NCBI RefSeq assembly: GCF_023159225.1
Contig: NC_063188.1
Span: 15,459,086 to 15,523,085, forward strand
Length of the DNA stretch: 64,000 nucleotides
From: Perognathus longimembris pacificus
Taxonomy: Eukaryota; Chordata; Mammalia; Rodentia; Heteromyidae
Reading direction: 5' to 3'
Numbering within the stretch: position 1 is the stretch's first letter; each line of letters opens with the position of its first letter. Position numbers and translations under genes: made by a program. Shown piece by piece: positions 1 to 11,699 of the stretch. Below the pieces are notes generated by a model. The model was not told the origin of the DNA. It saw nothing but the letters and a program-made list of their open reading frames with translations, and did no database searches.

Positions 1-80
1 GGGAGCAACAAAGCTCATGGACAATGCCCAGGCCCTAAGGTCAAGCCCCAGGACCAACAAAGAAAAAGAAAAGAAAAATG
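1..80 (+). repeat. Geo-type SINE right half (cut by window edge)
   Basis: The stretch carries the end of the shared SINE right half: a CAAGCCCCAGGACC-type B-box region followed by an A-rich tail with several AAAAG units. The left half lies outside the window, so it cannot be assigned to the ID-headed or the B1-headed family. Confidence 0.75.
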
Positions 81-2974
81 TGAAGCCTTCAGGGTCATAG
101 AAAGTTACTTTATTCCTTGTATTGACATTCCACCTGAAGATCCTGTTTATCCCAATCTGTAGTGAGTGTTCTTTCTTAAAGCAATAATGTGCATTTCTCT
201 ATCTTTAATACATTTCATTTTCATTGCAGATAAAACTCAGAGGAAATTTGCACAGATGCTGCTTTGGAGAACTTTACAACCTGGGTTGCAGAACTGAGCC
301 TTGGTAAACCTGTCTCTATTACAGCATGTTGCCATACATCTAATTAAGTGCATAAGGTCTTTGGCCTTCAAGATCCAACGACCTTCAACAGGAATGCTTA
401 TTCGCACGTTTACCATTACGTTTAAAATCTGTTCTTTGTCAAATCAGTCCTTTTATAGCTTTTTAAGTTCTTATTGATGGCTAATATGCAAGGATTCATT
501 TTTAATATTTTAATTGATTTCTTTAATCAATTTCTCAACTTGTATTTATTAAATACTCAAACTCAGTATTACCTACTCAATGCCTTTTAAAAGAACGTTG
601 TAATGGAGAAAAAAATGAGCCTTAAACAAATGGTTACTTCTGTATATTACCTCGTACCAGAGCTTCATCCTATTTGTAAAATCTTTCTCCTTTCAATGGT
701 TGGTTAATACTTTGAGACTTTGTTTACGTGTGGCAGTGTTGTAAAAAGAAACTAAAGAACACATTTTACCTGTCTGAATGGAATATCCCTTTTCTTCAAG
801 TGCAGTTTGTGATGTCTTTTTGTAATTAACATGTTCTGAAGGTTATACCTGGTTATTGGAAATTGACTGTAGCACATTTAGTTGAAGAAGTTAAGCATTT
901 GATTCCATTAGGTTTTCCCATGTGTTAATCTCATTTACAGCATTGAATTGCAGCAGTAACATTTTCCTTTCTGTGAAGTTCTAATTTTAGTTATGACCTA
1001 CTTAGCAAGGCCTTTGAAAAGGGATATTGTATCCATGGTAAATTAATTGTATACCTAAACAGAGATAGCTCAGCTTTGCCTATGAGGCTTGTCATTGACA
1101 TCTAGTAGACTTCTGCACATGTAAAATTGAATTCAAATAAAATCATATACACTTTCTAGTTCTTAAGATTTGTCTTTTCGAATAATAGTTTAAAGCAATA
1201 TCTGTTCATGTTTTCTTGCACTATCACAATTGCTTTTTAGTTATTTCTCAAGAAGCATGTTCGTAGTTAGAGACAAAAATCTGTGTAACAGGAAGGAGAA
1301 TAGCACCAATTCTCTGGGCTACTTAAAATTTTTTTTTTTTGCAAATGTGCTTTCTAATAGCCATTGCCTTCCATGTTGTTTACCTAATCAATCAGCACAT
1401 TTTGTCTGAATACTTGAACATTTTACCAGTAACACACAGAGAGAAACAGAAAGAACACTTAGAAAGAGTAATCGTTTGGTTGAATTTTAATATCACAATG
1501 AGTGCTTTTTCTAGCAGTGATTTTTCACATGTGTACGTTTGACAGTATTTCGTTGTTGGGTTTTGATTTGGTTTTATTGGTGTGCTTTTAGTTTGCAGTA
1601 GTAACTGCAGCTCACCTACTGCACCAAAGTTCTCGATCTTAGGAGCCCAGCTTTAGTCATTTGAACATGCTTCTAAATAAAGCAAAACAAGAAAACCAAA
1701 ACTATACTTTTGATCTATAATAATAGCTCAATAACTTTGTCAAGGAAAGGTCTAATATATGCAGTGATGGTTTATGGAAGGGTGTGGCAATTTAAAATTT
1801 ATATTGTGTGTGATAAAGTGATGTCTACATTCATGTGATTTATTGGTCAGTATGGCCATTAATTATTGAGTAGAAATGCATTAAACTTTGTTTTCCTTTT
1901 TTTAAATCGTGTTGCATTTGATTCCTGATCAAATTCTCTGAAAATAAACTCTTGTTCTTAATTTGGAATTTTCTGGTGAGCTTGTAAGGGTACAGACAAT
2001 TGAAACATTGTTACTTTTTTATAAACTGCTTGAAATGAATCCTGAATTTAAGTTTGCACTTTAATACCCAACTTAAAAACCAAACACTCATTTCAAAGTA
2101 GGTTGGTTGAATGGTCATGTTCATCATTATTAGCTTTGTAAAATTCTAAAGGAATCAAATAACTCATGATGACTTAAATTTTCTGCAAATTATTGATTTT
2201 TTAGTGTTTCTTTCTTATAGATATTCCTCCCTTTCCTTCCCCTTGCAACCCTTTCCTTTCCCTCCCCTTCCCTCCCTCCCCTCCCCTCCCTTTCCCTTCC
2301 TTCTCTTTATTATAGTGTTCATTGTCATTAACCTCAGCAGCAAATTTATCTTGGATTCATTTAGGATTACAGGAATCAGGGGAAAGTGATTTTAAAGGTG
2401 GTTTCTCCAGCACATTTTAAGAAAAGGGACCAAAAGTTATTTTAGCTTCCTCAATAGATTGCATGTTACTTATTAGGATAATAAATTAATATTAAATGCA
2501 ATATATGTCTTGTCTTTACTCTGGCATCTGTTTAGGAGTTGTTCGAATCACTGCAGTAGGGCTCTGCATATAAAATCATGGATCTAATGTACTGTAACTT
2601 TATCCGTGAAAGGTAAAAATCTCAAATAACAAGTACAAACATTGAACAATTACCTATAAAGATTTGTAAAAGTAAAGTTTTTCCAATAGATTTCATTCTT
2701 GTCATTTTGTAAAACGACCCTGCAGTCCGCCTGTTTGTAACTTTTTTAATAAAATAGACATCTGTATTACTGAGGTTCGTTTCCTTAATTATTTGGTATA
2801 TTCTTCTGGTCTGCACTTGCTAATGTGTATTTCTGCTAACTGAAAGGCATTTCTTTTTTATCAAAGTGATACTAGTGGATGTTACAGCACATATTGAAGC
2901 AGAAGTTAAACATTCATATTCATTCACTTTTTCCTTAGTTACTATTTTGGTTCATGTGGGGAGAAACAAATATG
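81..2974 (+). other. RAP2C: candidate RAP2C 3' UTR / unique AT-rich block
   Basis: About 2.9 kb with no recognisable interspersed repeat, AT-rich, with several AATAAA-type signals (near 1136, 1943 and 2747). There is a good splice-acceptor look at 212-229 (pyrimidine-rich, ending TTGCAG), so a terminal exon could start at 230. In human and mouse, RAP2C lies directly upstream of FRMD7 on the same strand, and FRMD7 exon 1 sits downstream here, so a RAP2C 3' UTR is expected at about this place. I cannot confirm it from the bases: no RAP2C coding codons are visible. Alternative: unrelated conserved intergenic DNA. The open frames inside it look random. Confidence 0.35.
2225..2307. repeat. C/T-rich low-complexity tract
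   Basis: About 80 bases almost purely pyrimidine, made of CCCTT, CCCTC and CTTTCC units. It explains the short proline/phenylalanine-rich open frame read across it. It lies inside the candidate 3' UTR block. Confidence 0.8.
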
Positions 2975-3269
2975 TTCAAAATGTAATTTTCTTTTTTTAA
3001 TTAAATTTTATTGACAAGGTGATGTACAGAGGGGGTACAGTTACATAATAAGGCAGTAAGTACATCTCTTGTCATATTTGTTACGTCCTCATTTTCTTTC
3101 CCTTCCCTAGTTCAGGTAAGCATATATACAATATCCAGTGTATCAAAATCATATACAGTAACCATGTGAGGTATGCCAAAGGAAATTCACCTGGTACGTT
3201 AAATATAATGACAACAATAAAGTCCTCTTTGGTCCTTCTCTTGGTGTCTATTTTGCTTAGCCTCATCTT

Positions 3270-3478
3270 TTTTTTTTTTTTTTTTTGCCAGTCGTGGGCC
3301 TTGGACTCAGGGCCTGAGCACTGTCCCTGGCTTCTTCCCGCTCAAGGCTAGCACTCTGCCACTTGAGCCACAGTGCCGCTTCTGGCCGTTTTCTGTATAT
3401 GTGGTGCTGGGGAATCGAACCTAGGGCCTCGTGTATCCGAGGCAGGCACTCTTGCCGCTAGGCTATATCCCCAGCCCC
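3270..3478 (-). mobile_element. IDL-Geo SINE nested in L1
   Basis: Complement of the full dimer: poly(T), then the right half (GCCAGTCGTGGGCC onward), then the ID-like left half ending CTATATCCCCAGCCCC. The 11-bp duplication AGCCTCATCTT at 3259-3269 and 3479-3489 marks the insertion inside the L1. Confidence 0.92.
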
Positions 3479-4030
3479 AGCCTCATCTTATATGATCATG
3501 TGTACATAGCTATTGAGCTATTGTGATCCACTGATAGGTCTATCCTAGACCTTTTAATGTTTGCTTAGTAGTTGTTTGGTTTTAGATACATAATGTAAAG
3601 TCACTGAACCAAACATGTGGAAATACCATTTGAAAAGAAGTTTGTTATTTTGCAGACCTGGTCTCTACTGTTCTCCCCTCCCCCCACAACAATCAGGTAT
3701 CAAGGAGGCCATGCCCCTTTGTTCTCTGTGTTGTAGGCTTGTCTCGCTCAACATTATTTGTTCAAGATCTGACCATTTCCCTGTGAATACCATTATTTTA
3801 TCATTCCTAATCGCTATGTAGTATTCCATTGTGTACAGGTACCACATTTTTTAAATCCATTCATCTGTAGTGGGGCATCTGGGTTGTTTCCATATTTTGG
3901 CTATTGTGAATTGTGCAGTGATAAACACGGATGTGCAAATGTCTTTATGATATCCTGAGGCCTGTTATTCAGGATAGATGCCTAGGAGTGGTATGGCTGG
4001 GTCATAGGGTAGGTCTATGCTGAGCTTTTT

Positions 4031-4230
4031 TTTTTTTTGGCCAGTGCTGGGGCTTGGACTCTGGGCCTGAGCACTGTCCCTGGCTTCTTTTTGCTCAAGG
4101 CTAGCACTCTGCCACTTGAGCCACAGCGCCACTTCTGGCCATTTTCTGTATATGTGGTGCTGGGGAATCGAACCCAGGGCCTCATGTATATGAGGCAGGC
4201 ACTCTTGCCACTAGGCCATATCCCCAGCCC
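4031..4230 (-). mobile_element. IDL-Geo SINE nested in L1
   Basis: Full-length complement copy with a perfect 15-bp duplication (TATGCTGAGCTTTTT at 4016-4030 and 4231-4245). Little diverged from the other young copies, so a comparatively recent insertion. The ~110-residue open frames on both strands here are read through the SINE and are not genes. Confidence 0.93.
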
Positions 4231-4482
4231 TATGCTGAGCTTTTTGAGGAACCTCCATACTGCTCTCCAAAGTGGTTGTACTAATTTGCACTCCCACCAA
4301 CAGTGGAGAAGGGTTCCTCTTTCCCCGCACCCCTCCAGCATTTGTTGTTGCCTGAGTTCAGGGTATAGGCCATTCTAACTGGGGTGAGGTGGTATCTCAG
4401 GGTTGTTATTATTTGCATTTCCTTTACTGCCAGGGATGGTGAACATTTCCTCATGTTTCTTTGCCATTCAAAATGTACTTTT

Positions 4483-4824
4483 CAACCAAACTGAATAACT
4501 CATAAGTAAAGCAAAAAAGTATAAATGAGGAGTAAAAAATAAGGTATCTGATCTGGTCCATAGGCAAAAACTAGTTAAAAGGAAACTGTTTTCTGCAAAT
4601 TTCTGGTGTATATGTAATTATGGACAACACTAAGCAGTTAATTAAGGTTTGAAATACTGAATTAAGAAATTCAACACAATGTACTTTGCCTTTTGGATTT
4701 TTATTTGTTGTGGTTTTTTTCTTTTTTAAATGCTGGGGATTGAACTTGTGCATACTGGGCAATAATTCTGGCACCAAGCTACATCCTAGGTCAGTTATCT
4801 CTTTTATCCATTGAAAGTTTTTGC
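4483..4824. other. unique AT-rich DNA with an ID-like remnant
   Basis: Mostly unique. Positions about 4725-4790 read as the complement of a decayed ID-type monomer (TGCTGGGGATTGAACTTGTG, then CCAAGCTACATCC). No gene is seen. Confidence 0.5.
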
Positions 4825-5065
4825 CAGGCCAGGAACTAGTGGCTCACACCTATAATCCTAGCTACTCTGGAGGCTGAGAACTGAGGACTATGGTTTGAAG
4901 TCAGTCTGGGTAGAGAAAGTCTGTGAGACTCTTACCTCCAATTAACCACCAAAACACTGAAAGTGGAGTTGTGGTTCAAGTGGTAGAGTGCCAGCCTTGA
5001 AGAAAAAAAGGTAAAGGGCAGTGCCCAGGCCCTGAATTCAAGCCCCAGTATCAGCATGCACACTA
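4825..5065 (+). mobile_element. B1-headed composite SINE (B1-like + Geo right half)
   Basis: Left half reads like a 7SL/B1 monomer (GTGGCTCACACCTATAATCC, GCTACTCTGGAGGCTGAG). A linker follows (CTCTTACCTCCAATTAACCA), then the right half shared with IDL-Geo (GTGGTTCAAGTGGTAGAGTG ... GAATTCAAGCCCCAG). First clear copy of this second SINE family in the window. Confidence 0.85.
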
Positions 5066-5115
5066 AAAAATATTTTTGCCAATTACTTCACTGCCTAATT
5101 CAATATGCAATAATC

Positions 5116-5116
<1 letters not shown>

Positions 5117-5169
<53 letters not shown>
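5117..5169. repeat. (TTA)n microsatellite from a SINE tail
   Basis: About 17 TTA/ATT units placed exactly where the poly(T) of the adjoining antisense SINE should be. It lies inside the SINE's target duplication, so it grew from the SINE tail rather than predating it. Confidence 0.9.
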
Positions 5170-5364
5170 GCTACCAGTCCTGGGCCTATGAACTCAGGGC
5201 CTGAGCACTTTTCCCTGGCTTCTTTTTGCTCAAAGCTAGCACTCTTCCACTTGAGCCACAGCACCACTTCTGGCTATTTTCTATATATGTGGTGCTGAGG
5301 AATCAAACTCAGGGTTTCATGTATATGAGGCGAGCACTTTACTACTAGGCTGTATTCCCAGCCC
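5120..5364 (-). mobile_element. IDL-Geo SINE with expanded (TTA)n tail
   Basis: Complement of the dimer from CTACCAGTCCTGGGCC to ATTCCCAGCC. A perfect 14-bp duplication TGCAATAATCTTTA at 5106-5119 and 5365-5378 encloses both the SINE body and the microsatellite. Confidence 0.9.
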
Positions 5365-5532
5365 TGCAATAATCTTTAAATTATTCAAATAAGTACATTT
5401 TTTAATCACCAGAGTTTTGAAATTGGACCGATCTATCTAGATGGCCGTGGATTACATCTATTTTTTCACAATTCAAGGATTTGGAAGTTTCATAAACCTT
5501 TGTTATAATACATAGAAAATATCTTGCTTATT

Positions 5533-5729
5533 GTTTTGTTTCCAGTCCTAGGGCTTGAACTCAGGGCCTGAACACTGTCCCTGGCTTCTTTCTGCTCAAG
5601 GCTAGCACTCTACCACTTGAGCCACAGCGCCACTTCTGGCTTTTTGTATATATGTAGTGCTGAGGAATCGTACCCAGGGCTTCATGTATACGAGGTGAGC
5701 ACTTTACCACTAGGCCATATTCCCAGCCC
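5533..5729 (-). mobile_element. IDL-Geo SINE
   Basis: Complement copy beginning TCCAGTCCTAGGGCTTGAAC and ending CATATTCCCAGCCC. Perfect 15-bp duplication AATATCTTGCTTATT at 5518-5532 and 5730-5744. Confidence 0.92.
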
Positions 5730-5744
5730 AATATCTTGCTTATT

Positions 5745-7605
5745 ACTGTCAGTTACCTGTCTTCTGTTGTCCTCTTCAGGTTATTCTTGCTGCAGGAGGT
5801 TTATCTAATTTTCACACTTCTTCAGGTTACAGCATCTTGGGGTCAAGATTGAAGAGGTGAAGTTTAAAGCAGGGACAGTTTCTCAAATAAGCCTTTGCTT
5901 TCACCTATATTTCTCTGGTTTGCAACATCCTGTTTTCTGGTATTTGGGATTTTATTATCTTCATTTTGGAATTGACAAAATCAAAGCTTCCGAAAGTTGA
6001 GACTTAGATTCATAAAGGCAAAGCCAAATGACTGAAATGTTGAGAAAGGATTTAGGAATTTTAAGTAAATTCATCATTGGGTAGAGTCCAATGAGTACTA
6101 TTAAAATTACAAAGCTCATGGAAACAAGATGGAAAAAAGCCCCAGCAAGAAATGGCTGTTTCAAGTCAGTAGGACAGTCCCTGTGTAACTAAATACTATG
6201 GGTCCTATTTAAAGGTAATGTGTGTGTTATATTGCTAACAGTTTATGGAAGACATAAGCTATTTTCATTATAGCTATTTTTCATTGGAAAAGCTATGTCT
6301 TAAATCAGAGATTTGGCAGCTTCTGGCCACCAGGCAGAATCCAGCCCAGCAAGTGCCAAAGAATTGTAGTTAGCGTTAGCAGCTGTATCCTGAATCCATT
6401 GCAGAGCCCAGCTACACTTTTCCCCCCTTCCAAACTTAAGAGTTTGAACAGGGGAGCAGAAAGGCAGCCCACACTCAGCTTTTGTCAACAAAGTACCATG
6501 CTCCTGTGCTTACTTGTTCTCAATGGCCCAGGTTACCCAATAGTCAAATGCTGTCATCTTCCTATAGTGTAATCATCTGAACGTTTTCACGAGGAAGGTG
6601 AGTCCCAGGGTCTCATCCTCAGTGCTTATCTCTAGTGCAGTGTAAAGGCTCAATAACCACTGAAATTATACACAGCAATGGGGGTGTCTACCATTTCTTT
6701 CCTGGCTTTCACATGTATAGCATTCTGGGGGTGTGAGAAATGCAGTGTGTCCCCTTAGTTTGAACCTCTGTTACGCTGACTTGTTTTTATTTGTATTGTT
6801 TTAAATTGTTTTCATTGACAATAGTTTCTAAACTCATTTTTGGGTAAATATGTACCATAGATAAGAGAAAGGCATATACACGTATTTTGGGATGACTGGA
6901 TGGAAGGAGTTTAAGAGTTAAGATTCCAGAAACAAAGAGTATAATACATAAATGGTATTTGCTACCCCTGCCTGGGCTTCCTATCAAGTAATTCTGAACC
7001 TTCCCTAGACTGGACCCCATGTCATTGTTTAGGCAAAGCATAGAAAACCCCAAACCTGTCAAGTAATTCTCTAATGTAGTGACAAATACCATTTCCCCCT
7101 TAGAACAGGTAATTTATACCCCTACAGTCAGTCCCTCTGCCTTTCCTTTGTTCCTGTCCCATTCTCTCAAGTAGTACTCCATTTGACTGAACTCCTACCC
7201 TGCCCTTCCCTTTTTTCTTTATGAATCATAGATAGTTTTATGAGTAATGAAGCTACTGGAATTAAGATTTATCCCAACACTGTCTCCAGCTCCACAGAAA
7301 CCAATAGTCAGAGGCGTTTTCAGGTTACCCTTAAACCAATCCACGGTTATCCCAGCAATTCCAACCCTCTGGATGTGCTTCAATATCAGTGCAGCTCACC
7401 ATGTAACCAGAGACTCCCACATGCCCCAGAAAGCTCTCCAGGAATTGGATCCTAAGGCTCTGGGTACTTTCTTACTCATGCTGTAAACCCCTGGGAATGA
7501 ATGCCCTAAGTGTAAGACTTTGAAGCTCCTACCAGCTGCTGTAAAGTTTAAAAGTTGGGGCTGAGGGCATGTAAACCCGTTCTTGAACTTTCTTAAAAGT
7601 GAACC
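5745..7605. other. unique intergenic DNA
   Basis: About 1.9 kb without a repeat I can name. Open frames at 6787-7092 (-) and 7240-7486 (+) are short, lack recognisable domains and compete with each other in other frames, so I call no gene. Confidence 0.5.
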
Positions 7606-7607
7606 AG

Positions 7608-7832
7608 ATAGTCAGGTGGCTAGTGGCTACTCAGACGGCTGAGATATGAAGATTGCAGTTTAAAACCAGCCCCAGCAGGAAAGTCTGTGAGAAGCTTATC
7701 TCCAGTGAACCACCAGAAAACTGGAAGTGGAGCTGTGGCTTAAAGTGGAAGAGTGCTAATTTTGAGCTCAAGGACAGCACCCAGGTCTTGAGTTCAAATC
7801 TCTGGCCCAAAGCAACAACAACAACAACAAAG
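7608..7832 (+). mobile_element. B1-headed composite SINE, left half shortened
   Basis: Right half and linker are clear (CTTATCTCCAGTGAACCACC, AAACTGGAAGTGGAGCTGTG). The B1-like head lacks about 15 bases around its CTGTAATCC region. Tail is (CAA)n. Flanks AAAGTGAACCAGATA and AAAGTGGGCCAGATA look like a decayed duplication. Confidence 0.75.
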
Positions 7833-8369
7833 TGGGCCAGATATTAGATGCACAGTTGCAGATATTAGATGTACAGTTGAGAAATACAAGCATCCCTGAG
7901 GGTTCTAACAATTCAATAAGGGCAAGCTCAATGTTCTTCTATTTAAGAAGCTCAGGAAGTCCTGATACCAGGGAGTAGCTTCTCTGTGGAACTTTGGGGG
8001 CAATACATGTTTCTGTCCTTAGAAAACCATCCCAAACCCAAGTATTGTACACCATTTTACAAGGTATCTCCATAAATGTTTTAATACTTAGCTCAGGACC
8101 CCAAATGTACAGGAGTACAGAGCAGGAGAGGAGCTTGAAAATGCATACAAGAGCTCTGTCATGCTTCTTGTCTTCAAAGCAGAGTCCAGGGTGAGTGGCT
8201 GGGTCTCTCTGGCAGCTGGGGCATGAATGAAGAAGCCAAAGCTACAGACTTGCAGTTCTCCAGCTGGCTAAAGAAAATAGTTACAGTGACCTAGGACTGG
8301 AAAGCTGGCTCATAAGAGAGTCATTTCCCTTTCCCCGTTGCTTGGTAAGGAGGACAACTATTCTAGGCA
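7833..8369. other. unique intergenic DNA
   Basis: No repeat, RNA gene or convincing coding signal is seen. The open frame at 7994-8194 has no recognisable domain. Confidence 0.5.
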
Positions 8370-8607
8370 TAAACAGGCCAAGCCAGTTACACCTATAATC
8401 CTAACTGCCCCGGAAGCTGAGATCTGAGAATCCCAGTTGGAAGCCAGTCCAGGCAGAAAAGTCCATGAGTCTCTCATTTCCAATTAACCAGCAAAATGCT
8501 GGAAGTGGAGGTTTGGCTCAAGTGATAAAGCAACAGCCTTGAGCAAAAATAAGCTAACCAGCAGTACAAAATCCCGAATACAAGCCCCAATACTAGCACA
8601 AAAAAAA
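8370..8607 (+). mobile_element. B1-headed composite SINE
   Basis: B1-like head (ACACCTATAATCCTAACTGC), linker TTTCCAATTAACCAGCAAAA, right half GGTTTGGCTCAAGTGATAAA and an A-rich tail. Diverged, so an older copy. Confidence 0.82.
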
Positions 8608-8699
8608 TGGGCCAAGAAGATGATTGCCTTCATTTAACATTCCCTGAAGCTTCTACATATGTGCTAGGCATGCTGCTATGAGCAGAATATGCAATAGGG

Positions 8700-8830
8700 T
8701 CTCATCATCCTCTACTAGAGCTTGAATTCTAGCCTGGGAGCCAGACTTGTAAACCCCAATTATGAGGCAATGTATTCTGTGCATCCCCAGTTCTGGGATT
8801 ACTGGTGTGCTCAACCACTCCCAGTTCTCC
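8700..8830 (-). mobile_element. possible decayed B1-like fragment
   Basis: CCCCAGTTCTGGGATTACTG followed by GTGTGC resembles the complement of a B1/Alu 5' region. The rest is weak. Confidence 0.4.
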
Positions 8831-9045
8831 TGCTTCCACTCTTGGACCCACTGAAATCTGTTCATTAGAGCGGTCAGAGTGATCCTTCACAATGTAAATA
8901 CATTTACCTTGCTCATTTCTCTCAAGCTAAAAGATCCCCGTGGTTGCTTTACTAGGTTTGGTGCAAACTTCCTAGCACAACCTACCCCTTGCCCATCCTT
9001 GTTTTTCTCCACTGGCCTCGAACTTTCCATTTCAATATTAAATTA

Positions 9046-9248
9046 AAAAAATTTTTTTTGCCAGTCCTGGGGCTTGAACTCAGGCACTGAGCACTGTCCC
9101 TGGCTTCTTTTTGCTCAAGGTAGCACTCTACCACTTGAGCCACAGCACCACTTCTGGCCATTTTCTGTATATGTGGTGCTGGGGAATCGAACCTAGGGCT
9201 TCCTGTAGGCTAGGCAAGCACTCTACGGCTAAGCCACATCCCCAGCCC
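9046..9248 (-). mobile_element. IDL-Geo SINE
   Basis: Complement copy from TTTTTTTTGCCAGTCCTGGG to GCCACATCCCCAGCCCC. The right half carries a small deletion in GCTCAAGGTAGCACTC. Confidence 0.88.
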
Positions 9249-9975
<727 letters not shown>

Positions 9976-10585
9976 AGAAACACCACCCAGATCCGTATTC
10001 AACAAGAGAAATTTGGCCAAGCCATATTCTTCTTCTGGCTCTGTGCCTGAAGAGAGGGACAGTGGCGGGTGCTATTTCTTTCTACCACCCTCAAGTGGAG
10101 TTGTAACATCAAATGAACCAAATATCCCTCTTCCTTATTCCTGAACCCATTACAAATTATATGGGCAATTCCTGTCAGCCTTTTCTCCCAGAAAATCCAA
10201 ATGTCAATTAATTAGTTACTGAGAAAATGAGTATTCCCCCTCCTTTTCTTTCTCTATGAGTACATGTGTGATAGAAGAATTAAAGGCTTTGGCTTTGAAG
10301 GTTTCCATGGAGCATTAAAAACAAACAGATCCATTGCCTTTGGCAGATTATTCAAGTTCTGATATGTTTGTTTATTTGCCATTAGAAAATAATACCTAAC
10401 AGTGTTATGAAACGAAAATACAGGATATATTCTAAAATGCAAAATACATCCTACATTCAGATTGGAGAAGTATTCTATAGTATGTTTCATCCAGGTGTGC
10501 ATTGCTCTCTAAATATGTCTCATTAGGAGACCCAGTGGCATATTTATTGAAATATGCCATAATCAAGACAAAGGAGCTACTCTTT
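9976..10585. other. unique intergenic DNA
   Basis: No repeat or gene recognised. Confidence 0.5.
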
Positions 10586-10589
10586 TGTT

Positions 10590-10740
10590 TCAGGGCTGGG
10601 GCTCTTGCACATGCTAAGCCCTGAGTTCAAGCCCCAGGACTGGCAAAAAAACAAAAACAAACAAACGGGCTGAGAATATGGCCTAGTGGTAAAGTGCTTG
10701 TACAAGCACTCTCTTACTGAGCCCCAGCTGTGGTCTAGAG
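10590..10740. repeat. rearranged IDL-Geo SINE pieces
   Basis: A right-half 3' end (CCTGAGTTCAAGCCCCAGGA, then an A-rich tail) is followed directly by an ID-like left-half start (GAATATGGCCTAGTGGTAAA) that breaks off after about 45 bases. The order is right-then-left. It is either two truncated copies in tandem or one copy inserted behind the tail of another. Confidence 0.65.
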
Positions 10741-10839
10741 CAGCTAGTCTTTTTGTGTGTTTAATGTATTTTTCTACTATAATGAAATGCCTCTTGTATA
10801 TGTTTCTGTTATTTCTGTTTACACACTTTTGCTTACAAT

Positions 10840-11690
10840 AGGGCATTTATGTCTTCCTTATTTTTGAATTCTCTTTAATAATTTCACAACGGGATTACAA
10901 TTCAACATGTCAACGGACAGGTGCAATGCGTCATGATCAATGTCAACCTTTCCATCATTCTCACCCCATTGATACCAGCCTCTGCCAATCCCTCAAGTTT
11001 CTTTCCATTTTCACATATGAACATTGAGTATTGTGACTATATTAGTCTTCCCCTCAGACAAGACATGTTTATGCTTCCTAGCACTCATTTTGTTCAACTG
11101 TCTATTAATTATTTAAAAGAATCATACATGAGATTATTATACATGCAATACCAGGCATTAGTTTGGTCGTGTACATATGCATGTGATCTTATATATATTT
11201 TCATATTTTTTGCCAGTCCTGGGTCTTGTACACAGGGCCTGAGCACTGTCCCTGGCTTCTTTTTGCTCAAGGACAGCACTCTACTACTTGAGCCACAGTA
11301 CCACTTCTGGCTATTTCTATATATGTGGTGCTGAGGAATCGAACCCAGGGCTTCATGTATGAGAGGCAAGCACTCTACCATTAGGCCATATTCTCAGCCC
11401 CTTCATATATGTTTATATTTCATATCTGACCTCCATATATGATATAAAACTTTCATCCTTTAACTCTCTGAGCCTGGAATAATTTTTCCCGGGTCCATCC
11501 ATTTCTCCATAAATGATATCATATTATTCTCCCGGATAGATGAGTAAAATTCCATTGTATGTATGTATGCATAAGCATCTATATATGTTTGCTCATGTAT
11601 TTATATACATGTATATATAGGTACACATGTAGATCACAGTTTCTTGATCTATTCATTGTTTGTAGGGTATCTGGGGGCAGCTAGTCTTAA
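10840..11690 (-). mobile_element. L1 3' region remnant, antisense, with nested SINE
   Basis: The outer parts read like antisense L1 3' text (TTCTCACCCCATTGATACCA, GGTCCATCCATTTCTCC, AAAATTCCATTGTATG, then TTGATCTATTCATTG and GTAGGGTATCTGGG). The IDL-Geo copy at 11208-11402 interrupts it. The 137-residue open frame at 10921-11334 spans the L1/SINE junction and is not a gene. Confidence 0.65.
11208..11402 (-). mobile_element. IDL-Geo SINE nested in L1 remnant
   Basis: Complement copy from TTTTGCCAGTCCTGGG to CATATTCTCAGCCCC. Confidence 0.9.
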
Positions 11691-11699
11691 AAGAGCTTT

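Larger units (their letters stand above)
2991..4466 (-). mobile_element. 5'-truncated L1, antisense
   Basis: The element begins on the + strand with the complement of an L1 3' end (ATTTTATTGACAAGGTGATG, GTACAGAGGGGG) and runs into the familiar antisense L1 text: ATTCCATTGTGTAC, CTATTGTGAATTGTGCAGTG, GAACCTCCATACTG, CACTCCCACCAACAGTG, CATTCTAACTGGGGTGAG. It is flanked by 16-bp repeats at 2975-2990 and 4467-4482 that differ at one base, so this is a single L1 insertion truncated at its 5' end. Two IDL-Geo SINEs inserted later; without them the L1 is about 1.04 kb. No intact reading frame remains. Confidence 0.88.

Noticed and set aside
4015..4378. Two open frames of about 110 codons on opposite strands
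   Set aside because: Both run through an IDL-Geo SINE; the same peptide strings recur at other SINE copies (21902-22188, 49507-49954, 63187-63456).
10921..11334. 137-codon + frame
   Set aside because: Crosses from antisense L1 remnant into an IDL-Geo SINE; no independent coding signal.
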